From Dactylorhiza incarnata (Eukaryota > Streptophyta > Magnoliopsida > Asparagales > Orchidaceae), in contig JAWHQI010000009.1 in the NCBI GenBank assembly GCA_033032865.1, forward strand, positions 14,340,001 to 14,404,000: a stretch of DNA of 64,000 bases. The letters are read 5' to 3'. Below, piece by piece: positions 56,214 through 64,000 of the stretch. How positions within the stretch are numbered: position 1 is the first letter of the stretch; the number at the start of each line of letters is the position of its first letter. The notes below the pieces were generated by a model that worked only from the letters and a program-made list of their open reading frames with translations, had not been told where the DNA came from and did not search any database. The position numbers and the translations under genes are program-made.

Positions 56214-57537
56214 TGAAAGTGCACAGTTAACCTCACTAGAATTCTCTAGAGGGGGGTGAATAGAGATTTAAAATATTTTGTGCAATTATATATATTTATA
56301 TGTGGTGATCACAGATTAAGGCTTCCCACACACCAACAAGAATTAAACAAGTAAAGAAAATAAATGCAAGAAAAGAAATCACAGCATAACACAAGGAAAT
56401 ATAGTGGTTCCCCAAACTTTGGGTAGTCCACTCTTCTACCCCCTTGGTAGGAAATTCACTATCTTGTACTGAGTCTTTTGATAAGGAGACTCTTAGAACC
56501 ACCCTGAGTCTTTTGACAAGGAGACTCTTAGAACCAACTGAGTCTTTTCAAAAGGAGACTCTTAGAACTAGTACAACTGAATTTTTTGAAGAGAGATTCT
56601 AAAAACTCTTTTACAATATGTGAAAATGAAAATAAGAAAAAGGAGAAGAAGTATTTAAGACAAGAAAGAATCTTCTTCCTAGCAAGAAGATTGGAAGCAC
56701 AAGAAGTACTGAATGAAATCACTCTTCTATAGTGAGAAGGAGATTGTGGGCCTTTTCTCTCTTTTGTGAAAGCTATCAAAGTATGTAGCAGAGTGGTTTC
56801 AGAAGCAGGAGAAGATGGAAGCTTGATGGTTGCTGCAGAATTATTTCTCAATTCTCTCTCTTTTTCTCTTGGGAGCTTTTCCTCTTTTTCAATATGTATA
56901 TGTTGGATCACTTCCTATTGCTCTCTGCCGACCACCTTGTTATTTATATCTCTGTTCATTAAAATAACACTATAGGAGAGTAATCAATTAGCAGGCAGAG
57001 TATTAGAAAGAAGGAGAAATTTCCATAACAATTATATCCATAGAAGGAAAGTATTCTTTCTGATTTCAAATAGTGTCCATAATGGATTTAATCAAATTAG
57101 CCAAGAATTCATTAGAGGAAAAGAATAATTCAGAACGGCTATAAAGAATAATTTGATTCCATATAAATCAGATCTATGAAAGAAGGAAAGAGATCTGGCG
57201 ATTTTTGAATTAATCATAGAAATCGACGTGCGTCGATTACTATTCGACGTAAGCGTCGAATTCGTCATGGCAAAACGTCGAGAGGAGAATAAGGAAGGTG
57301 CGTCGACTAAGGTGCGTCGACTTCTCAAGATACGTCGACTAGAAGTCAGAGCTACGTCGACATAGGATACGTCGAATTCTGCTTGGAGCTACTTCGACTC
57401 ATTCTGATAGAAACGTCGACTTTATTTCGACATTGCGTCGAATACTATTTGACGCATATTTACTTATCCTAATTCTTCATCTTTAGAATTTATATTTTAC
57501 TCATTTCTAGGGGTTAAGAGAAATCATTTTCCCAACA
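56214..57537 (-). repeat. Element H 5' LTR (1324 bp)
   Basis: Pairs with 39605-40927. In the element's orientation it starts TGTTGGGAAAATG, with TCGACG palindromes (57222-57455), TATA box (56941-56948), hairpin array (56468-56600) and the end CACTTTCA. The first and last segments align with the LTR of E, which shows that E and H are one family. Confidence 0.92.
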
Positions 57538-57542
57538 AATAT

Positions 57543-57888
57543 CACCCATGCCCTTACTGAGTTATCATAAAAATTTCAAAGCTCTAGACCCAAGGGTTAG
57601 AAATATTGATTTCAAATAGTACATTTAGATCATGTAGGCATGGTGTGCGTTTAGTAAAGACCTAAATTAGTGATTAAACCCCCTAGATCATGGAGAATCT
57701 GAATAAAACTTGGAGCACATCAGTATTTTATTTAGGGTTCCAAAATTAAAAAAAAATTGGGAAGTCTTTTGAGCTTGATTGTCATTTACATCATATAAGG
57801 ACCCTAGTTTATACCCATGATCAAGGTGGTCTGCGGATAGCAAATCTGCATTTAGTGGTTGAGGGACTCTTGAACATGACACAGTCCC
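57543..57888 (+). repeat. Element B 3' LTR, second part
   Basis: Resumes the B LTR after H (TGAGTTATCATAAAAATTT, matching about 7671). Continues collinear to ACAGTCCC (about 8004 of the 5' LTR), where F is inserted. The duplication AATAT lies at 57538-57542. Confidence 0.88.
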
Positions 57889-57933
57889 TGTAAGACCCCA
57901 AATCAGGAAGGTAAATTTCTGGAGTTCTTAACG

Positions 57934-59000
57934 TTGTCGCCCAGGCGACAGTGGCTGTCGCCCGGTGATAGCGTTGTCAGGTGGCGGCTAACGCTGGCGA
58001 CAAGGTGACTGGGGTCATGCAGCAGTGTTGCTGGCTGGTCAAAGTCGGTTCATAACGCTGTCGCCCAGGCGACAATGGCTGTCGCCCGGCGACAGCTCAA
58101 AGTTGGACTTTGTGGCCGAAATCAAGGGCATTGATTGCACTTTGACTTTGGGGGCTGGTTTTGGCTTGGGAGGCTCGGTGGCAGCATAGAAGGCCGAAAT
58201 CCCCTTCTTCTTCATTATTTTCCTTAAGGGTTCTTAAGAGAGAGAGAGAGAGAGAGAGAGAAGAGCTTGGAGAAGAAGGAGAAATAGTAAACCCTAGCTT
58301 GGAGCTTGGGTTTGGAGGAGCTACACTCATCCGATCCCTTCAACGTTGGTGGCTACGCGTAGAGGAGGGCAAGGCGCTCCTTTCCATCCCTGCCAAAAGT
58401 CGAGCCATGGGCTCAAAGCGACGTTTAAGGGTAACGAACTTTTCTACCCTCTTTTGGACATGCCTTAGTCCTTTCCCTTGCATCGTTGAGGCACCTACCC
58501 AAAAGGGTGAGGTCGTGGCCTCCGACGGGTCGATTTGTGCTATCCCCGTCAAAGCTTGCATTCATGTAGAGTCCACGCGTAAGATGGACGTAGGCGCGCT
58601 GTGTGAAGCCCATCCGAGACGGTTCGTCCGGATTGGTGATACTTTTTAGGTATTGTGCGTGCCGGGGAAAAACCCCGTGTTGTTATACTTGCCTCGTAGG
58701 GCTAGAGGGTGCTACTGCATGCGCAGCAACGCCCGGGGGTGTGCCCCGGGGAGCACCCGAAGTTAAAAGGCAGAAATGGAGTTCTGTCCAGCTGTCGCTG
58801 GCGCGACAGTGACTGTCGCCTGGGCGACAGCTTCCCAGAATTGGGTTCTGGTGAATTTGGGTGTTCTGAGGCAGTGGGAGTGCTACTGCATGTGCAGCAA
58901 TGCCTGGGGGTGTGCCCCGGGAAGCACCCACAGCTAGAAGCCAAATTAGGGTTTTGTGCACTGTCGCTGGCGATAGTGACTGTCGCCTGGGCGACAGCTT
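57934..59000 (+). promoter_or_regulatory. Palindromes of the type CTGTCGCCxGGGCGACAG in the F LTR
   Basis: Copies near 57936, 57953, 58062, 58080, 58793, 58813, 58962 and 58980, usually as adjacent pairs (TGTCGCC and GGCGACA). One half of each pair is often degraded, for example GGTGATAG. Each unit can form a strong hairpin and carries several CpG. I cannot place a TATA box reliably in this LTR. Confidence 0.65.
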
Positions 59001-59022
59001 CCCAGACTGAGTTCTGGTGATG
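58702..59022 (+). repeat. Tandem duplication of about 170 bp in the F LTR
   Basis: GGTGTGCCCCGGG, TGACTGTCGCCTGGGCGACA and GCTTCCCAGA recur in the same order in two blocks, about 58702-58865 and 58877-59022. Confidence 0.85.
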
Positions 59023-59484
59023 TTGTTGTGCCCACCTGTTGAGGGGACCTGAGGCCGGTGTACCCGACCTGTGGGGATGTCCTGGTGGATGACTTAGCGG
59101 CCCGTGGAGCCGGCTAATTGAGAATACCTGGGCTGAAGGGACGCCATACCCACTTTTCGTGTTGTACAACGAGAGCTGTGAACAACGGGCATTTGGCAAA
59201 CCTGAAACCGCACCATTGCAGCACCTGATTAGTAAGCCTCGGACAGCATGTCGGGAGGCAATGGGATAGAGTCTTCGGACTATGTTATGTTCACAATTAA
59301 AGCACGGGGGAGCCCTGGTATTCGGGCCGCCGACTTTAGCCTCGAAGGGCAAAGCCATCAAGAGTGGATGGTGGTGGAAGGCGTAGTACACCAAAGAGTG
59401 CCTGAGTGCACGAGACGTGGATGTCATTCCCACGTTTGTGTTGTTGCATATGTATGAAATGTTGTGGGCTCATCTAGTCGCACT

Positions 59485-59529
<45 letters not shown>

Positions 59530-60040
59530 CTGAGACGGTTTTGCAGGGACGTTTAGAACTGCCACCCCCTCGAAGGGGTGGGGTCGTTATAACTTGGTCA
59601 GCTTTAGCTGACCGTTGCCCTGTTTTGCCACCGTCTTTGGTGGGCTTGTTGTACAGGAGCTGGACCGAGCGGGACCTTGGCGGGCTGAATCCCCTGCGCT
59701 GCTGCGGCCCTTGAAGGCCTTTTGTCCTTTCTTTTATTTTCATGTATGGTCGGCCTGCGCGCCGATGTTGGTAAACTGTAAGGTCGTCGTGCCTCTTTTG
59801 TGTGTTGTAAAACATTTTATTCCAAGTTAATAGAAGTGGACATACCCGAGTTCGGGTCTTGTGGTTTATAATTCTGTCTTTCTCTTTTACTTCCGCATAG
59901 AATGCTCTGAGTTAGGCTTCGTGGTATAGTGTCGTTGCATATTCAATTAAGTGACGTTTCTGTTTGTTTTATAGTATATGGCGTGGGGCCCCGGCCGGAC
60001 CTTCTGCTATATGCTTCTTAACGGATGGGGGTGTTACAAA

Positions 60041-60050
60041 TTGGTATCAG
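60041..60050 (+). other. Primer binding site of element F
   Basis: TTGGTATCAG two bases after the LTR end. The usual continuation AGC is replaced by CTT, so only ten bases match initiator tRNA-Met. Confidence 0.7.
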
Positions 60051-60417
60051 CTTCTAGGGTTCCGTATCCTTCTAAGGAATTCGTGGGCGAATACTTTTAA
60101 GGGGTGGTGAGCACGTGTGTGCGCTACCATTGAGACGTAAAATAAACCCAAAAATGTCCACTTAGGAATAAAATGTAACAACAAACCAACAATAATTGTG
60201 AAGTATCTAGTTGCCTACCTAAATCACGTAGAGGGGGGTGAATAGGTGATCTCCACGTCTTTTGCGGAATTAAAAAAAAATTAAGCGTAAAGCACAGCAC
60301 AGAAAATAAATCACAGCCACAGATAACACCAGGAATTTATAGTGGTTCCCCGTACTTGGGTACTCCACTGCCGGCCTCGCTAATCTAGCACCACAGCTAG
60401 ACTTGACTACTCACTAA

Positions 60418-60560
60418 ATCTCGGATCAAGAACGATCCTACAGTCTCGGAGTCAAACTCCTACAAACTCAGAGAGAACCTCTCTTACAACTCGGAGAAAA
60501 CCTTCTCCTACAACTCGGAGAACAACCTCTCCTACAACTCAGAGATAACAACTCCTACAA
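60418..60560 (-). repeat. Tandem hairpin array in the R/U5 part of element G
   Basis: Five units spaced about 25 bases, each a perfect stem with a short loop (plus-strand letters): GGATC/GATCC, GGAGT/ACTCC, AGAGAG/CTCTCT, GGAGAA/TTCTCC and GGAGA/TCTCC, joined by TACAACTC-like linkers; a sixth is weak. Stem sequences differ between units but stay complementary. The array is 330-480 bases downstream of the TATA box in the element's orientation. Confidence 0.7.
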
Positions 60561-60893
60561 TAGATGATAAAAGGTTTTGAACAATGAGATACCAGATCTG
60601 AATAACAGAGGCATTTTCTTCCTTCTTCTTGAATAGCTTTTGAGAACGATGAGGAAGAACAACTATCCTTCAAATCTGTCTTTGGCAATCCGAAACGATC
60701 CAATAGAGATTGTAGAATCAGAACACGGATCAATCGAATCCTTCTTGATAGAAATCGGCAACTCCAATGAGTAGATCGATCTCCAATCGTAGACGACGGC
60801 GAGGCGGCGCTTTTCTCGTTCTTTTTGATCGGGAGAGAAATTAGGGTTTGAGAACGATTTGAAAACTTGTTATTAATGACTCAAGAGCGATCC

Positions 60894-60901
60894 TATATAT
60901 A
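60894..60901 (-). promoter_or_regulatory. TATA box of element G
   Basis: CTATATATAG (symmetric) in the context CCTCTATATATAGGATC on the minus strand, 120 bases downstream of the first TCTCGAGA motif. Confidence 0.6.
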
Positions 60902-61016
60902 GAGGGAAGCAATTAAGGGATAAACCGGCCTTAAATGCACTCAATATAGTCGTTAGGATCGGGAGAGAGCGTTTATGAAACGACAAGAACAGAGAAAACA
61001 AATTAGATAATATTTC

Positions 61017-61275
61017 GAACAGAATTCTCGAGACATAAGGGTTTTCTCGAGACAAGAGGGATCTCCCGAAATATGAAGCAAAGAGAGCAGGAGAGAGATG
61101 TCTCGAGAACTCGATGATCTCTCGAGACATTACAAAGATTTCGGACAGAAGGTCTTTCGAGACATGCTTGATCTCTCGAGACATCAAGAACAGAAATAAC
61201 GAGATCCAAAGAACTTGCCTCTCGAGACAAGTCAGAAGTCTCGAGACATACTTGATCTCTCGAGACATGTCCTTA
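61017..61275 (-). promoter_or_regulatory. Palindrome array (TCTCGAGACAT) in the U3 of element G
   Basis: About ten TCTCGAGA or TCGAGACA cores, at about 61026, 61045, 61101, 61122, 61159, 61173, 61212, 61232 and 61258. TCTCGAGA is a perfect palindrome with one CpG. The array lies 120-380 bases upstream of the TATA box. Confidence 0.7.
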
Positions 61276-61595
61276 GGAAAATTGTTTTCAACAATTTTCT
61301 TTTCTTCTCTTGAACACTTGCTGCAACCGCACTCCAAAGTCTTCAATAGTCTTGAAAATGAAGTGTACCCCAATAGAGAGATCACACATGAGTCATCACC
61401 ATGTTTCATATAATGAAGAATTACATTGTATGAAACTGTGTTTGCAGACCCATTGTGACCTGACATTGAGTTACACTTAGCAATGATAATCTGCAAGACA
61501 ATACTGGAAAAGCATATCAAATACAAATGCAATTCAATCTTAGTTTAAGGGTGACTTCTCACAAATCAAGGTAATTGTGATTACAATTTCCAACA

Positions 61596-61609
61596 ATCTC
61601 CCCCTATTT
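61596..61609 (-). other. Element G polypurine tract
   Basis: AAATAGGGGGAGAT on the minus strand, directly before the LTR. Internal copies of the core lie in ORF3 at plus 62453, 62972 and 63395. The stretch 61610-61816 is AT-rich with no feature seen. Confidence 0.85.
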
Positions 61610-61816
61610 GTAAAAGTCAGAACCCTATATACTAAGTTGAATTACAACAATATAGAATAAATATGCTACACTACACAATGATATGAAAATGAATAAGTAG
61701 AGAACATCAAATCAACAATTATATATATATGTCTAAATTGAATTGCTAAGAAGACTTGATGTTCAACAAAATCAGAACCAAAGTAGAATATGTCTTGACA
61801 GCATCAGCACTATCCT

Positions 61817-64000
61817 TCAAGATCTTCTTTTCATCTTTTCTTCTTGTCTGGAGAAATAAGCATAAGGCTTGGGATGGTAAAACGGAGGTGGATCCGGAGC
61901 ATCAGCATTATTATAACCAAAAGCCCTGAAATGAATCCTTCTCTTCCTTTGAGCTGTCTCATGTTTTTCCCATTCTTGAGAGCTGTAGCATTCAGATCTA
62001 TTCATTTTACCTTCATGAACTAACTTATAGGTTTCAAGAATAATGTCTTTTGAGACTGGGCTCCAGAGTTCTGGAAAACTCTTCTCAACCTTAGCTTTGC
62101 ACTGACCTGTAGAGCTAGAACTTGGAACAGATCGACTAGCAGAAGGACCTTCACCAAACATTCTTTTTCTTTTGGTCCCAGCCCTATCTGATTGATCTTC
62201 AACAAAAGGAGCATTACCAAGTAGTTCTTCTGGCCTTGGAGAAAACTGAGGAACAGGAACATCTGGATCAATTGCTAACTCAGGAAAAATCTGATTATGA
62301 AGTCACGTTGCTGTTTTGAAGGAATAAGCATTAATATCAGCAACTTGCTTCAGCATCCTGGAAGAGAACTGCTCAAACTGAGATTTCCATGAGCTATGAA
62401 GAGCAGATACGGAGCTTTCAATCAAGTCTGTCATTTGAGCTACTATATTTTCCTCCCCCTTTCTGACTTCTACAGATAGGGTTTGGAGAATATCATCTTT
62501 GAAATGGCCCACCTCATCAACAACTCTGAAGGTGTTAGCTTCTGCATCATTACTCATCGATTGTTGAAGTTGGGTTACTATTACAGTCTGTTTCAACACT
62601 GTGCCTACACCTTCAGTTGCATGTTCAATTTGCTTGCTCCCTAGACTCATCAAATCAGAGAGATTTTCATAATTTGATTTGATTTTGGCTAACTCCCTAC
62701 CAAGATCACTTTCAACTGAGGCAATCTTCCTGTGAACAGTTGTCAAAGAGTTCTCAAACTGTTCACTTTGCTTCTTGAGCATAACTTCAATCTTGCCCAG
62801 AAGAGAATCTGCATCATGGATTGGAGGGGAAGGATGAGAGGATGGAAGAGTAGCAGCAGGGGCAGCACCAGGAGCATCATCAGGGATTTCTTCAATCTCA
62901 AGAGAAGAAACCTTATTATCTTCTGCACAACCTAGCTCATCTGGAGCATTCTTGGTTGTGTCAAACTCTGACTCCCCCTCAACATGTACTAGGGGAGGTG
63001 TTAATTCATGAACTGACATATCATCATCATCTTCAAAAACAAAATCAGCACCAGACCCTGCCTGTTGGCCACTGGGACTGTGCCCTTCAGATATTTCTTG
63101 TTGAATATTCTTCAGAACAGCTGAAACTATCTCATTCGCTAACGAAGTTTCTGCTTCAATAACTGATGGAGAAGGAGGTGGTGGTGGAACTGAATCTGGA
63201 GTGTGAACAGGTGAGGGTGAAGGGATAGTATCTGACGGATCTGACTGTGTCACTGATGGAATGAGTTCTGTTGGAGCTGATGAGGGCTGACCTTTTGCTT
63301 TAGAACGGATTGGCAGCTTGGCACGACTTGAAGCTTTAGAACGAATCCGAGGAGGAGGAATTTCTGCTTCACTTGCAATTGCAGACTGATGAGTCTCCCC
63401 CTCAGAAGTAGCACTAGCCATTCCTGGCTTCTTGATTCGAATGTCCCATCTCTGCATAGAGATAACATCGATCTTCTTGAGATGGTGGATGACTGTACCT
63501 TTAGACATGTCAAAGATAGCTGGGTTGAACTGATTCAGGAACAATGAGATGATCCGGGCAAATTTTGGAGAATTAATACAGGCTTTGATATTAGAGAATA
63601 AGATTGAGGCCCAATCTCTCTTTTTCCCTGACATGATTCCAACCAACAACAGAAAAGTCTCTTCAGACACATGCCCTTGTGTGCCTGTCTTGCAGAATAG
63701 AACTTTTAAGATTATATCCACTAGGAGCTTCCCTGCATCATTCATCTTATGCCTCTTAACTGCAGAAAAATCTGAGTCCAGACCACAGTACCTTGCTGTT
63801 CTCAACCAGTCATTGTCATCTAGATCTTCTTCAGCTTCTATTTCAGACATCTGCAAATACTTAGTAAGAGTCTTTGGAGAGACTTTGATTTTGATACCCT
63901 TAACAAAAGAGATCAACATTCTTCCTTCCTTAATAGGTTTCACGTTGATAAAGAATTCTTCAACCTCATCAAACAGCACGCGGCAAGGATGTTCCAGAAC
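61817..64000 (-). pseudogene. Element G ORF3, 5' end off-window
   Basis: The best-preserved ORF3 here: 727 codons with one in-frame TGA (62303-62305, expected Arg). The frame is open to the window edge, so the start is missing. The first 190 residues hold the conserved domain: GIKIKVSPKTLTKYL, GKLLVDIILKVLFCK, KKRDWASILFSNI, IISLFLNQF and HHLKKIDVISMQRW. Basic KRSK-like segments (SKASSRAKLPIRSKAKG), a long Pro/Ser-rich acidic linker, then a coiled-coil-like region (about 62340-62800) follow. The C-terminus has KRKRMFGEG, WSPVSKDIILETY and PKPYAYFSRQ. A nuclear or nucleic-acid role would fit the basic motifs, but this is inference. Same family as A and H. Confidence 0.82.

Larger units (their letters stand above)
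39605..57537 (-). mobile_element. Element H: pol-less (non-autonomous) Sirevirus-type copia element
   Basis: Reads on the minus strand: 5' LTR 56214-57537, primer site 56201-56212, gag 56113-54671 continuing at 44347-43436 beyond the nested element E, motif-rich spacer, ORF3 43014-41141, polypurine remnant, 3' LTR 39605-40927. Flanked by AATAT on both sides (39600-39604 and 57538-57542). Without E it is about 7.6 kb. No protease, integrase, reverse transcriptase or RNase H is present between gag and ORF3, whereas the related element E has all of them at that place. This is the structure of a non-autonomous element that depends on pol supplied in trans. Confidence 0.92.
4378..57888 (+). mobile_element. 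Element B: old Tekay/Del-type chromovirus (Ty3-gypsy), host of the nest
   Basis: 5' LTR 4378-11676, primer site 11680, gag from about 11979, zinc knuckle near 30702, protease near 31080, reverse transcriptase/RNase H 33009-34689, integrase and chromodomain-like tail 34690-36213, and 3' LTR from 36311. Protease-RT-RNase H-integrase order and the tail after the integrase identify a chromovirus. Five later insertions interrupt it. Its 3' LTR can be followed to 57888, where F is inserted; the last two kilobases of that LTR should lie beyond the window. Many stops and frameshifts, plus its role as host of every other insertion, make it the oldest element here. The bases before the 5' LTR are GGTCC; the matching right copy is off-window. 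Confidence 0.88.
57889..60193 (+). mobile_element. Element F: 5' LTR and leader of another LTR retrotransposon
   Basis: LTR 57889-60038 (2150 bp) starts TGTAAGACCCC and ends GGGGGTGTTACA, followed by a primer site at 60041 (TTGGTATCAG). The internal region begins at 60039 and is interrupted by G after about 155 bases. Five bases before it are GTCCC; the right end is off-window. LTR termini resemble B and C, which suggests a chromovirus, but no coding sequence is visible. ORFs inside the LTR (for example 58161-58649) look like chance. Simple repeats: AG run near 58232-58260, TA run 59489-59525. Confidence 0.82.
60199..61595 (-). repeat. Element G 3' LTR (1397 bp)
   Basis: In the element's orientation it starts TGTTGGAAATTG and ends GATACTTCA. 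Contains TCTCGAGA palindromes (61017-61275), a TATA box (plus 60894-60901), the hairpin array (60418-60560) and a CACCCCCCTCTACG segment near the end, as in the other copia LTRs. Confidence 0.85.
60199..64000 (-). mobile_element. Element G: 3' part of a Sirevirus-type copia element
   Basis: Minus strand, entering from the right edge: ORF3, polypurine tract (61598-61605 core), 3' LTR 60199-61595. Inserted in the leader of F; the five bases next to the LTR are AATTG, and the matching copy is off-window. ORF3 and LTR layout match element A; the LTR also shares the GTAGGCAACTAG-like end of the copia LTRs here. Confidence 0.85.

Noticed and set aside
58161..58649. 162-codon plus-strand ORF in the F LTR
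   Set aside because: Lies wholly inside an LTR, includes an AG microsatellite translated as Arg-Glu repeats, and has no recognisable domain.
58702..59433. 243-codon minus-strand ORF in the F LTR
   Set aside because: Spans a tandem duplication and palindromes; repeated peptide blocks reflect DNA repeats, not a protein family.
60418..60560. CRISPR-like appearance (regular repeats with spacers)
   Set aside because: Plant nuclear DNA inside an LTR; units are hairpins with variable stems and short linkers, not constant repeats with unique spacers.

Overview
The window is plant nuclear DNA from an angiosperm, most likely a eudicot, in a heterochromatin-like block. The evidence is a stack of plant-specific LTR retrotransposons: Sirevirus/SIRE-type Ty1-copia elements, an Athila-type Ty3-gypsy element with a tRNA-Asp primer site, and a Tekay/Del-type chromovirus with a chromodomain-like tail. 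I found no ordinary host gene, tRNA or rRNA. Apart from about 280 bases (4098-4377), every base can be assigned to a retrotransposon.

Layout. A (1-4097, +) is the 3' end of a Sirevirus-type element: a broken ORF3, a polypurine tract and the 3' LTR. B (4378 to past the right edge, +) is an old, heavily mutated chromovirus with an LTR of about 5.7 kb, and it hosts almost everything else. Five insertions sit directly in B: an Athila-type solo LTR (9481-11093); solo LTR C, a 5.9-kb relative of B's LTR (12693-30596); a second Athila-like solo LTR (31221-33008); H, a pol-less copia element (39605-57537, -); and F, the 5' LTR and primer site of another element (57889 onward, +). Each of C, H and F carries one further insertion: D, a complete Athila (16047-28065, -), lies in C; E, a complete copia (44353-54670, +), lies in H's gag; G, the 3' part of a Sirevirus-type element (60199-64000, -), lies in F.

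Six insertions have a perfect 5-bp target-site duplication that I could read on both sides: CTAGG, CTCGT, TGTTT, AAGGT, AATAT and CTTAT. In three of them (C, the 31221 solo LTR and E) the host reading frame resumes across the insertion, so the nesting order is secure.

How the parts work together. The Athila and chromovirus elements carry gag, protease, reverse transcriptase/RNase H and integrase. The copia elements carry gag, pol (protease, integrase, reverse transcriptase, RNase H) and a third ORF downstream. Every coding region long enough to judge has at least one lesion. H and E belong to one family, with alignable LTRs and Gag proteins, but H has lost pol while E has pol and lacks the conserved ORF3 domain.

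Three regulatory or structural themes recur. (1) Most LTRs carry a family-specific array of short symmetric motifs or transcription-factor-like sites, usually upstream of a TATA box. (2) The copia LTRs carry, downstream of the TATA box, a tandem run of small hairpins whose stems differ in sequence but stay paired. (3) ORF3 of all four copia elements holds several internal copies of the polypurine tract. I judge the hairpin array the most interesting signal here.
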